64,000 nt of DNA, taken from contig NZ_CP023202.1 in NCBI RefSeq assembly GCF_000220705.2, positions 1,302,001 through 1,366,000 of the forward strand, in the 5' to 3' direction. Shown piece by piece: positions 51,692 through 59,516 of this stretch (position 1 is its first letter; each line of letters opens with the position of its first letter). The translations under genes and the position numbers were made by a program. The stretch comes from Streptomyces xinghaiensis S187 (GTDB taxonomy: Bacteria; Actinomycetota; Actinomycetes; Streptomycetales; Streptomycetaceae). Under the pieces are notes generated by a model that saw only the letters and a list, made by a program, of their open reading frames with translations, did no database searches and had not been told where the DNA came from.

Positions 51692-52990
51692 CTACACCGG
51701 CGGGGTGGTCTCCTGCAGGATCACCTCGCGCGCCACCTTGAACGCGGAGTTGGCCGCCGGCACCCCGCAGTAGACCGCCGTCTGCAGCAGAACTTCCTTG
51801 ATCTCCGCGGGAGTCAGCCCGTTGCGGAGCGCGGCGCGGGTGTGGAAGGCCAGCTCGTCGAGGTGGCCGCCGGCGACGAGTGCGGTGAGCGTGATGACGC
51901 TGCGGGTACGCCGGTCGATGCCGGGACGGGTCCACACCTCGCCCCAGGCGTAGCGGGTGATGAACTCCTGGAAGTCGGCCGTGAAGTCGTCGGTGGTCTC
52001 GATCGCCCGGTCGACGTGGGCGTCGCCCAGCACCTCGCGGCGCACCTTCATCCCCGGCTCGTACGGGTCGGGACGGCCGGCGACCGTCTCCGCGGGGATC
52101 TCCGCCGGGGCGATCTCCCCGATCGGACCGGTACGGACACCCGGCGGCGGGGTGGCGATCGCGCGCCGGTCGGCGGACGCGGCGGGGGGCACGGCGCCGG
52201 CCCGGACGGCGGCGCCCGGCCAGGAGCCGGCGAAGTGCCGTACGAGCAGGTCGGTGACGGCGGACGGCTGCTCCACGGGCACCAGGTGGGAGGTGCCGGG
52301 CACCAGCGCGAGCCGGGAGTCGGGGATCCCGGCGACCAGGACGCGGGCGTCGGCGGGCGAGGTCACCCGGTCCTCGGACCCGGCGAGCACCAGCGTCGGC
52401 ACACCGATCCGGCCGAGTTCCTTGCGCACGTCGAAGGTGGCGAGCGCCTCGCAGGCGGCGATGTAGCAGCCGGGGTCGGTGGTGCGCACCATCTGCACCG
52501 ACCACTCGACGATCGCGGGCTGCGCGGCCGCGAAGGCCGGGGTGAACCAGCGTTCGGGTGCGGAGCGGGCGATCGGGTCCAGCCCGTTGGTGCGGACGAT
52601 GACACCGCGCTGCCGGTGCTCGTCGGCCGTGCCGAACCGGGCGGCCGCGGAGACCAGGGCGAGCGAGGCCACACGGTGCGGGTGGCGGAGCGCCAGCTCG
52701 GCGCCGACGGCGCCGCCGAGCGAGCAGCCCGCGTAGGCGAAGCGGTCGATGCCCAGGGTGTCGAGGGCGGCCAGGAGGCGGTCGGCGAGATCCGGGACGG
52801 AGCCGGCGGGGTGTGCGGGGGCGCCGCCGTGTCCGGGCAGATCGAACCGGATGACGCGCCAGTGCTCGCTCAGCTCGGGTGTCTGCCGGTCCCACATGTG
52901 CCAGGTGGTGCCCAGGGCCGGACCGAGGACGAGCGGGGGTGCGTCCTGGGGGCCGTCGGACCGGTGCTGAAGGGCTTGCTTCTCACTCAC
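51692..52990 (-). CDS. pcaL: 3-Oxoadipate enol-lactonase / 4-carboxymuconolactone decarboxylase fusion
   Basis: A 432-residue bifunctional enzyme for the protocatechuate branch of the beta-ketoadipate pathway. Residues 1-265 are the PcaD alpha/beta hydrolase (LGTTWHMWDRQTPEL, then the nucleophile Ser90 in YAGCSLGGAVG and the His in PGTSHLVPVEQP). Residues about 305-432 are PcaC (MKVRREVLGDAHVDRA, WTRPGIDRRTRSVITL, GHLDELAFHTRAALRNGL, QTAVYCGVPAANSAF). A Pro/Ala linker joins them. The fusion is the actinobacterial PcaL form. No other pca gene is visible nearby, which is unusual, so part of the pathway must be elsewhere. Confidence 0.92.
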   Translation of the reverse strand: MSEKQALQHRSDGPQDAPPLVLGPALGTTWHMWDRQTPELSEHWRVIRFDLPGHGGAPAHPAGSVPDLADRLLAALDTLGIDRFAYAGCSLGGAVGAELALRHPHRVASLALVSAAARFGTADEHRQRGVIVRTNGLDPIARSAPERWFTPAFAAAQPAIVEWSVQMVRTTDPGCYIAACEALATFDVRKELGRIGVPTLVLAGSEDRVTSPADARVLVAGIPDSRLALVPGTSHLVPVEQPSAVTDLLVRHFAGSWPGAAVRAGAVPPAASADRRAIATPPPGVRTGPIGEIAPAEIPAETVAGRPDPYEPGMKVRREVLGDAHVDRAIETTDDFTADFQEFITRYAWGEVWTRPGIDRRTRSVITLTALVAGGHLDELAFHTRAALRNGLTPAEIKEVLLQTAVYCGVPAANSAFKVAREVILQETTPPV

Positions 52991-53077
52991 TCGACCACGT
53001 TACCCGCCGTACGGAACCCCACGCCCGCCGGGCCCGGGCCGCGTACTCGCCGCCCCGGGCCCCGGTGGCCGTCCGGG

Positions 53078-53884
53078 TCACAGCTTCACGGTGGAGACGA
53101 CGTACACCATCGGGTGCGCCGGGTTGCTGCGGTCGACCGTCACCTCCAGCCGCGGGCGCGGGCCCGGCAGGTTCTTCACCAGGCCGGACCAGTCCTCCTT
53201 GTCGGTGGGTACGGTGCTCAGGGCGCGGGACGAGGCCGACGGCCGGCCGGCGCCGAGATGCCAGCCGACCTCGGCGGCCTCCTCGGTGCTGATGGTGACC
53301 CTGCCCTTGTCCAGCTCGCCGGGGCCGGTGCCGATCCGGTCCAGGAAGAGGTTCAGCCCGTTCTCGGACGTGGTGAACTGCACATACAGCTTGCTGGTGT
53401 TCCAGCTGTTGGACTCGTAGAAGGCGACGTCGTCGGAGTAGCCGGTGATCGGCACCTCGTAGATGCGGCGGGTCACCCGGGGCGGCCACTCCGCCGTCAG
53501 GCCCCGCGCGGACGCCCGGGCCTGCTTGTCGCGGCCGCTGTCCCGGCTCTGGCCCGCCGAGATCACGATGTAGCCGGCCGGGACGCCAATGAGCAGGATG
53601 ACGACGAAGAGGATGAACCAGCGGCGGCGGTTGCTGGGATGCTTCCACGACGAGTGCCGCCGGGGACCCCGGCCGTCGCCGGGCGGGCCGCCGCCCGCGC
53701 CGGGGGCGCCGCCCGCGCCCGGCCCGCCGCCGGCGGGCCCGTTCCGCTCACCGCCGGGCGGCTCGGAGCCGCCTCCGTGAGCCGTGCCGTCGTGGACCGT
53801 GCCGTCCTGCGTCGTGCCGTCGCGCGGCGTGCCGTCCTCGCCGGCGTCCGCCCCGGTGCGGGGACCGATCTCCTCCGTGGTCAT
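53078..53884 (-). CDS. Single-pass membrane protein of unknown function
   Basis: A 268-residue protein: about 80 disordered residues including an Asp-Gly-Thr tandem repeat, a transmembrane helix (RWFILFVVILLIGVPAGYIVI), then an outer soluble domain of about 165 residues, beta-rich (RRIYEVPITGYSDDVAFYES, VQFTTSENGLNLFL, PRLEVTVDRSNPAHPMVYVV). It overlaps the end of the ROK kinase gene (ATGA), with GGGGAGG before its ATG, so it is co-translated with that kinase. It is the last gene of the sugar-ABC operon. Perhaps a sensor or assembly factor; I recognise no named domain. Confidence 0.75.
   Translation of the reverse strand: MTTEEIGPRTGADAGEDGTPRDGTTQDGTVHDGTAHGGGSEPPGGERNGPAGGGPGAGGAPGAGGGPPGDGRGPRRHSSWKHPSNRRRWFILFVVILLIGVPAGYIVISAGQSRDSGRDKQARASARGLTAEWPPRVTRRIYEVPITGYSDDVAFYESNSWNTSKLYVQFTTSENGLNLFLDRIGTGPGELDKGRVTISTEEAAEVGWHLGAGRPSASSRALSTVPTDKEDWSGLVKNLPGPRPRLEVTVDRSNPAHPMVYVVSTVKL
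53784..53843 (-). repeat. Four 15-bp tandem units in the membrane-protein gene
   Basis: The plus-strand unit GTGCCGTC plus seven variable bases is repeated four times and encodes DGTxx repeats in the cytoplasmic tail. The unit is a multiple of three, so copy-number change would be silent for frame. Confidence 0.7.
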
Positions 53885-55020
53885 GTCCGTCCTCCCCGTA
53901 CCACCTGCGCGTACCGCTCGTAGCGCTCCTGCCGCTCCACCCGGCGCCGGTTGGCGCGGCGGAAGCGGCGGGCCACCAGCCGCGCCAGGTCCGCGGCCCC
54001 GACCAGACCGGCCTCGTTGCCGAGCTGCGCCTTGCTGATCGTGGCCTCCGGGCGGTAGCCGCGCCCGGTGAGCTGGCGGCGGAAGGCGTCACGGGCGGGG
54101 CCGATCAGCAGATCGTCGGCCGCGCTGACCCCGCCGCCGACGACGAAGCAGGCCGGATCCAGGGCCGCGGCCAGATTGGCGATGCCGACGCCCAGCCACT
54201 GGCCGATGTCCTGGAGCAGTTCGACGCACATGGCGTCGCCCTCGCGGGCCAGCTCGGTGATGAGGGGGCCGGTGATGTCGGCGATGTTGCCGCCGACCCG
54301 GTCGATGATGTTGTACGCCACCGGGGAGTCGGCGGCGGCCAGCTCGCGGGCCTCCCGGACCAGGGCGTTCCCCGAGCTGTACTGCTCCCAGCAGCCCCGG
54401 TTGCCGCACGGGCAGCGGTGGCCGCCGGGCACGACCTGCATATGGCCGAACTCCCCCGCGACGCCGTACGCGCCCCGTTTGACCTGGCCCTCCTCCAGGA
54501 TGGCGCCGCCGATCCCGGTCCCGAGAGTGATCATGACGAGGTGGTCCGTGCCGCGCCCGGCACCGAAGCGCCACTCGCCCCAGGCCGCGGTGTTGGCGTC
54601 GTTGTCGATCATGACGGGGACGGCGAGCCGGGAGGTCAGGGCGTCCCGGATGGGCTCGTTCCGCCAGGCCAGGTGGGGGGCGAAGAGCACCCGGGAGCGG
54701 TCGGCGTCGACCCAGCCGGCCGCGCCGATGCCCACGGCGTGGACGTCGTGCCGGTCGGAGAGGTCCAGGACCAGTTCGACGATGGTGTTCTCGACGACCT
54801 TGGGGCTCTTGGACTTGTCCGGCGTCTCGGTGCGGATCTTCTCCAGGATGTTGCCGTCCGCGTCCACGACCCCGGCGGCGACCTTGGTGCCGCCGATGTC
54901 GATGCCGACGGTGGGAACGCGCGGGGCGGTGAGGTGCGAGCGCCGCTCGCGCGTCCCCACGGTCCGCAGAACGGTGGCCCGGGCCGGTCCCCGGTGGGTC
55001 AACTCGCGGTAGGTGCTCAT
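53881..55020 (-). CDS. ROK family sugar kinase
   Basis: A 379-residue ROK kinase. After a 35-residue basic leader without an HTH, the phosphate-binding loop is VGIDIGGTKVAAGVVD. The ATP/Asp region is MIDNDANTAAWGEWRFGAGRG, the middle loop TLGTGIGGAILEEG, and the ROK zinc motif is GHRCPCGNRGCWEQYSSG. The lack of an N-terminal HTH separates it from NagC/Mlc-type repressors and favours a glucokinase-like or other hexokinase. It is 186 bp downstream of the ABC ATPase gene. It probably phosphorylates the sugar imported by that transporter. Confidence 0.9.
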   Translation of the reverse strand: MSTYRELTHRGPARATVLRTVGTRERRSHLTAPRVPTVGIDIGGTKVAAGVVDADGNILEKIRTETPDKSKSPKVVENTIVELVLDLSDRHDVHAVGIGAAGWVDADRSRVLFAPHLAWRNEPIRDALTSRLAVPVMIDNDANTAAWGEWRFGAGRGTDHLVMITLGTGIGGAILEEGQVKRGAYGVAGEFGHMQVVPGGHRCPCGNRGCWEQYSSGNALVREARELAAADSPVAYNIIDRVGGNIADITGPLITELAREGDAMCVELLQDIGQWLGVGIANLAAALDPACFVVGGGVSAADDLLIGPARDAFRRQLTGRGYRPEATISKAQLGNEAGLVGAADLARLVARRFRRANRRRVERQERYERYAQVVRGGRT

Positions 55021-55206
55021 CGGCTCACAAGGTCGTCGGGGTGGTCGGCCGGCCCGGCACGCGGGCGCCGGGGGCCGCCGGTCGGCGATTGGTCGGTCGC
55101 CCGAGGGACGATTGTGCCTCAGACGGGGCGGACGGCGCACAGCGGCGGACCCGGGCACGGGAGCCGGGCGCCACACGGGAGCCGCACGGGAGCCGCGCCC
55201 CGGCCG

Positions 55207-56214
55207 TCACGCCGTGGCGGTGCGACGGTCCTCCGGCGCCGTCAGGTCCGGTGCCGGACCGCGCTCCAGTTCGTGGCTGAGCTGCTCCAGCTCCGAGCCG
55301 CCCGCCATCTGCCGGGTGAGCTCGTCCAGCCCGATGGCGTCCCGGCTGTGGCTGCCGGCCATCGCGCCCCGCTTGAGGAGGACGAACCGGTCCCCCACGA
55401 GGTAGGCGTGGTGCGGGTTGTGGGTGATCAGGACGACGCCGAGACCGGCGTCCCGGGCCGCCGCCACGTACTTGAGCACCACCCCGGACTGCTTGACGCC
55501 GAGGGCCGCCGTGGGCTCGTCCAGGACGAGGACCTTGGCCCCGAAGTGGATGGCGCGGGCGATGGCCACGCACTGCCGCTCACCGCCGGAGAGGGTCCCG
55601 ATCGGCTGGTCGACGTCGCGCAGGTCGATGCCCATGCGCAGCAGCTCGCGGCGGGTCGTCGCGCGCATCGTGGCGACGTCGAGCCGCTTGAACGGGCCCC
55701 GGCCGACGGTCGGTTCGGAGCCGAGGAAGAAGTTCCGCCACACCGGCATCAGCGGGACGACGGCCAGGTCCTGGTAGACCGTGGCGATCCCCAGGTCGAG
55801 GGCCTCGCGGGGGGAGGACAGCCGGCGCTCCTGGCCGTCGACCGCGAAGGTGCCGCCGTCGTGCCGGTGAAGCCCCGAGATGATCTTGATCAGGGTGGAC
55901 TTGCCCGCCCCGTTGTCGCCCAGGACGCAGGTGATCCCGCCCGCGTGGACCTCCAGGCTGACGTCCTGGAGCGCCTTGATGTTGCCGTAGAACTTGCTCA
56001 CGCCGCGCAGGGCGACGAGCGGAACGGCGGCAGCCCCGGCCGCGCCACCGGCGGGCTCTGCCGCAGGCTCTCCTGCGGGATCACTCGCCGGCTCCGCGGC
56101 GGACTGCGCTGTCGCGGACTGCTCCGTCGCGGACCCGGCCCGCGCCGCCTCCGGTGCGTTGCCCGCCTCCGGTGCCTCGCCCGCTTCCCGGGCGGCTTCG
56201 GTCTTGTCGGTCAC
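55207..56214 (-). CDS. Sugar ABC transporter ATP-binding protein (single NBD)
   Basis: A 335-residue ATPase with a 65-residue Ala/Glu/Pro-rich N-terminal extension. Walker A is GDNGAGKST, the Q-loop region TVYQDLAV, the signature LSGGERQ, Walker B KVLVLDEPTAAL and the switch His in LITHNPHHA. Unlike RbsA, which has two NBDs in one chain, this has one, resembling FrcA-type carbohydrate importers, and would work as a dimer with the single permease. Its GTG start overlaps the permease stop (GTGA). Confidence 0.92.
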   Translation of the reverse strand: MTDKTEAAREAGEAPEAGNAPEAARAGSATEQSATAQSAAEPASDPAGEPAAEPAGGAAGAAAVPLVALRGVSKFYGNIKALQDVSLEVHAGGITCVLGDNGAGKSTLIKIISGLHRHDGGTFAVDGQERRLSSPREALDLGIATVYQDLAVVPLMPVWRNFFLGSEPTVGRGPFKRLDVATMRATTRRELLRMGIDLRDVDQPIGTLSGGERQCVAIARAIHFGAKVLVLDEPTAALGVKQSGVVLKYVAAARDAGLGVVLITHNPHHAYLVGDRFVLLKRGAMAGSHSRDAIGLDELTRQMAGGSELEQLSHELERGPAPDLTAPEDRRTATA

Positions 56215-57278
56215 TTGGTCGCCTCCGCCCGTTTGCGGACCCATGCGTTGAGGAGCGTGGCCAGCAGCAGCATCGCCCCGAGGAAGAACTTGAACCAGTC
56301 GGCCTCCCACTGCGCGTACACGATGCCCCGGCTGGTCATGCCGAAGATGAGCGCGCCGATCGCCGAACCGATCGCCGAGCCGTAGCCGCCGGTCATCAGG
56401 CAGCCGCCGATGACGGCCGCGATGATGTAGAGGAACTCGTTGCCGACGCCCTCGCCGGACTGCACCGCGTCGAAGCGGAACAGCAGGTGCTGGCCGGAGA
56501 CCCAGGCGGCGAAGGCGACCCCCGTGTACAGGCCGATCTTGGTCCTGTTGACGGGGACGCCGACCGCGCGGGCCGCGTCCGCGCCGCCGCCCGCCGCGAA
56601 GATCCAGTTGCCGGCGCGGGTGCGCAGCAGGATCCAGGTGGCGAGCACCACCAGTGCGAGCCACCACAGCACGGTGGACTCCAGCCGCACGCCGCCCAGC
56701 CGGAAGTGCGAGGCGAAGACGGTACGGGCCGACTCGAAGCCCTCCATGTCGCCGATGGCGTCGGTGGAGACGCCGCCGCTGATCAGCTTGGTGAAGCCGA
56801 GGTTCAGTCCGGTCAGCATGAGGAAGGTGCCGAGGGTGATGATGAAGCTCGGCAGCTTCGTGCGCACCAGCATGAGCCCGTTGAAGAAGCCGATGGCCAG
56901 GGTGACCACGAGGGACACCCCGACGCCGACCCAGACGTTCGCCGACATCTGGTAGCTGAACATCGAGGAGACCAGCGCCGAGGACGTCACCATGACGCCG
57001 GTCGACAGGTCGAACTCGCCGCCGATCATGAGCAGCGCCACCGGGACGGCCATGATGCCGATGGTCGACGAGGCGTAGAGCACCGTGCCGAGAGCGGCGG
57101 GCTCCAGGAAGTTGTCAGCCGCGAACGCGAAGAACACGAAGACCGCGACCGCGCCGACCACGGCGCCGAGCTCCGGGCGGCCGAGCAGCTTGCGCGGCAG
57201 GGACCGGCGCACCAGGCGCTCGTCCGCCTTCGCCGGGGACGGGGGCGCGGGGGGCGCGGCCGTGGCCGGCGCGCTCAC
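56211..57278 (-). CDS. Sugar ABC transporter permease (BPD_transp_2 family)
   Basis: A 355-residue integral membrane protein with about nine or ten hydrophobic helices. The RbsC/FrcB-type conserved region IGGEFDLSTGVMVTSSALVS is followed by LPSFIITLGTFLMLTGLNLG, and near the C-terminus by FLYIIAAVIGGCLMTGGYGS, the loop that contacts the ATPase. The first 35 residues are soluble. It overlaps both neighbours by four bases, so lipoprotein, permease and ATPase are made stoichiometrically. The permease family handles pentoses, hexoses and autoinducer-2-like sugars; the exact sugar is not readable. Confidence 0.92.
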   Translation of the reverse strand: MSAPATAAPPAPPSPAKADERLVRRSLPRKLLGRPELGAVVGAVAVFVFFAFAADNFLEPAALGTVLYASSTIGIMAVPVALLMIGGEFDLSTGVMVTSSALVSSMFSYQMSANVWVGVGVSLVVTLAIGFFNGLMLVRTKLPSFIITLGTFLMLTGLNLGFTKLISGGVSTDAIGDMEGFESARTVFASHFRLGGVRLESTVLWWLALVVLATWILLRTRAGNWIFAAGGGADAARAVGVPVNRTKIGLYTGVAFAAWVSGQHLLFRFDAVQSGEGVGNEFLYIIAAVIGGCLMTGGYGSAIGSAIGALIFGMTSRGIVYAQWEADWFKFFLGAMLLLATLLNAWVRKRAEATK

Positions 57279-58285
57279 CGCGTCTTCCGTTCGATGTAGG
57301 ACTTGAGCTTGCCGGCGTCCTCCCGCCCGATGATCTGCGGGCCGGTGAGCACGGGCCGGCCGCCGCCGAGGACGTCGGCGTTGTACCGGTACAGCCAGAG
57401 CAGGTCGACAGCCTGGTAGCCCTGGAGGTAGGGCTGCTGGTCGACGGCGAAGCCGAGTTCCTTCTTCTCCAGGCCCTTCAGGACGGCCGGGTTGAGGTCG
57501 AAGGTGTTGATCTCCGCCTTGCTGCCCGCGCTCTCCTTGGCCTTCACGGCCGTGGCGGCGAAGGGCGCGCCGAGGGTGAGGACCGTGTCCACGGACTGGT
57601 CGGACTGGAGTTCGGCCTCGATGGCGGACTGCACCTCGGGCATGTTGGTGCCCTCGACGTAGAGGTTCTCCATGGTGCCGTCGAAGGTGGAGCGGGCGCC
57701 GTCGCAGCGCTCCTCGTGGCCGACGTTGCCCTGCTCGTGCAGGACGCAGATGGCCTTCTTCTTCCCGCGCTTGTTGAGCTCCTCGCCGACGGCCTCGCCC
57801 GCGATGGTCTCGTCCTGGCCGATGTGGGTGATGGCGCCGAACTCCTTGGAGTCGGCGGAGCCGGAGTTCACGGTGATCACGGGGATCCCGGCCTTCACGG
57901 CCTTGCCGACCACGTCCTTCATCGCCTGCGGTTTGGCGAGCGTGACGATCAGCCCGTCGACCTTCTGGTCGATCATGGACTGGACGAGTTCGGCCTGCTG
58001 CTGGCCCTCGTCATGACGCGCGTAGAGGAACTTGATGTTGTCCTTGGCCGCGGCCTTCTCGGCGCCGGTCTTCACGATGTCCCAGAAGGTGTCGCCGTCG
58101 CCGGAGTGGGTCACCATGGCGAAGGTCCACTCCGGGGTGCCCGCCGCGGACCGTCCGCCGGACTTGTCCCCGGAGCCCTCCTCCGCCTGCTTGCCGCCTG
58201 TGCTGCTGCACCCCGCCAGGGTCGTGCCGAGCACGGCCGCCAGCACCGCACCCGCTATCCGTACGCCTCTGTGAGCCCTTGCCAC
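57275..58285 (-). CDS. Sugar-binding lipoprotein of the ABC transporter
   Basis: A 336-residue substrate-binding lipoprotein. The signal peptide ends in the lipobox TTLAGC, with lipid attachment at Cys26. The mature part is a Peripla_BP_4 fold: WTFAMVTHSGDGDTFWDIVK opens it, VDGLIVTLAKPQAMKDVVG and IPVITVNSGS form strands of lobe one, and DTVLTLGAPFAATA, FDLNPAVLKGL and FAVDQQPYLQGYQAVDLLWL form lobe two, as in ribose/fructose-binding proteins. The start GTG 58285 is chosen with AGAAAGG nine bases upstream. It is the first gene of the operon. Confidence 0.93.
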   Translation of the reverse strand: MARAHRGVRIAGAVLAAVLGTTLAGCSSTGGKQAEEGSGDKSGGRSAAGTPEWTFAMVTHSGDGDTFWDIVKTGAEKAAAKDNIKFLYARHDEGQQQAELVQSMIDQKVDGLIVTLAKPQAMKDVVGKAVKAGIPVITVNSGSADSKEFGAITHIGQDETIAGEAVGEELNKRGKKKAICVLHEQGNVGHEERCDGARSTFDGTMENLYVEGTNMPEVQSAIEAELQSDQSVDTVLTLGAPFAATAVKAKESAGSKAEINTFDLNPAVLKGLEKKELGFAVDQQPYLQGYQAVDLLWLYRYNADVLGGGRPVLTGPQIIGREDAGKLKSYIERKTR

Positions 58286-58551
58286 GGTGTCATACCTTTC
58301 TCGCTGTCCGTTTCCGGCGGTACGCGGCCGCCGGTGCGGCTGCCCGCCGGGGTGATCCGGTCCGGTCCCGGGCCGTGCCCGGCACGGTCGTCCCCGTCCG
58401 GCAGGCCGGTCAAGTATCCGTCACCGCTGGTCGCGCTGTTCCCCGCAGGTCCTTCCCCCGGTTCGGCGGGCGCAGCCGGAAGCCGGGGACACGGTTCGGC
58501 CACAGCCCAACGGCCGTCGTTCCCGGGCGGGTTGCCCGGCGGGCCGGGTGA

Positions 58552-58580
58552 GTTGTAGTGGCGGCCCGGGCACCCGTCAA
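58552..58580 (-). promoter_or_regulatory. Probable promoter of the sugar-ABC operon
   Basis: Read leftward, TTGACG (58580-58575) and TACAAC (58557-58552) are exactly 17 bp apart, giving transcription from about 58545 and a leader of about 260 nt. TGTACGGACA just upstream (58603-58612 leftward strand) is an imperfect dyad of GntR type. The rest of the 58286-58621 gap holds no gene. Confidence 0.55.
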
Positions 58581-58621
58581 GACGTGGCCCGCACGTTGTC
58601 CGTACATGGCTGGGGAGCGGC

Positions 58622-59407
58622 TCAGGGCCGTACGAGCAGCTGGAACTCGAAGGAGTAGCGGGAGGCCCGGTAGACGTGGGAGCCGAACTCGACCGGGCGT
58701 CCGGTGTCGTCGTACGTGGTCCGCTCCATGGTCAGCAGCGGGGCGCCGGCCGGTTCGGTGAGCTCCACCCCCTCGTCGGCGGTGGCGGCGCGGGCGCCCA
58801 CGCACTGGCGGGCGCTGTGCAGGGTGATCCCCGCCTCCCGCAGCAGCCGGTAGAGACCGGTGGCCTCCAGCCGGCCGGTGCCCAGCTCCAGCAGGCCCGG
58901 CGGCAGGTGGTTGCGGAGCCGGGCCACGGGTTCGCCGTGGGCCAGCCGCAGCCGTTCGACGAGGCACACCTCCGCTCCCTCGGGAACCCCGAGCGCCGCG
59001 GCGACCGCGGCACCGGCCGGTTCGACCGTGTTGCGCAGCACCCGGGTGGCGGGGCGCTGGCCGGCCGCCTCCAGGTCGTCGTAGAGGCTGCTCAGCTCCA
59101 GGGGGCGCTTGACCTTGCTGTGCACCACCTGGGTGCCGACCCCGCGGCGGCGCACCAGCAGCCCCTTGTCCACCAGCGACTGGATCGCCTGCCGGACGGT
59201 GGGACGGGACAGGCCCAGCCGCCCGGCCAGTTCGATCTCGTTGCCGAGGAGGCTGCCCGGCGCGAGACCGCCCCGTTCGATCGCCGCCTCCAGTTGCTGG
59301 GCGAGCTGGAAGTAGAGCGGTACGGGGCTGCCGCGGTCCACACCGAGCCGGAGGGAGGACGCCGCTCCGGCCCGGTCCCCGGCCCGCCCTGTGTCACGCT
59401 TCGCCAC
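58622..59407 (-). CDS. GntR family regulator, HutC subfamily
   Basis: A 261-residue regulator. The winged-HTH (about residues 28-95) reads PLYFQLAQQLEAAIERGGLA, then IELAGRLGLSRPTVRQAIQS and VRRRGVGTQVV. The UTRA ligand domain (about 110-258) has the HutC-type VCLVERLRLAHGEPVA and PLLTMERTTYDDTGRPVEFG. It sits directly upstream of the sugar-ABC operon in the same direction and is the obvious controller, probably responding to a phosphorylated sugar. No Shine-Dalgarno precedes the GTG; TACCCT seven bases upstream suggests a leaderless message. Confidence 0.9.
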   Translation of the reverse strand: MAKRDTGRAGDRAGAASSLRLGVDRGSPVPLYFQLAQQLEAAIERGGLAPGSLLGNEIELAGRLGLSRPTVRQAIQSLVDKGLLVRRRGVGTQVVHSKVKRPLELSSLYDDLEAAGQRPATRVLRNTVEPAGAAVAAALGVPEGAEVCLVERLRLAHGEPVARLRNHLPPGLLELGTGRLEATGLYRLLREAGITLHSARQCVGARAATADEGVELTEPAGAPLLTMERTTYDDTGRPVEFGSHVYRASRYSFEFQLLVRP

Positions 59408-59516
59408 GAGGGGGAGGGTAGTCGTCCGGGACGGGCCGGGGACAGCGGATCGGCCGGATTGTCCTGACCATGCGGTTTAGCCCCGCGGTGCTCACCCGCC
59501 TGCCGGCGGGGCCGCC

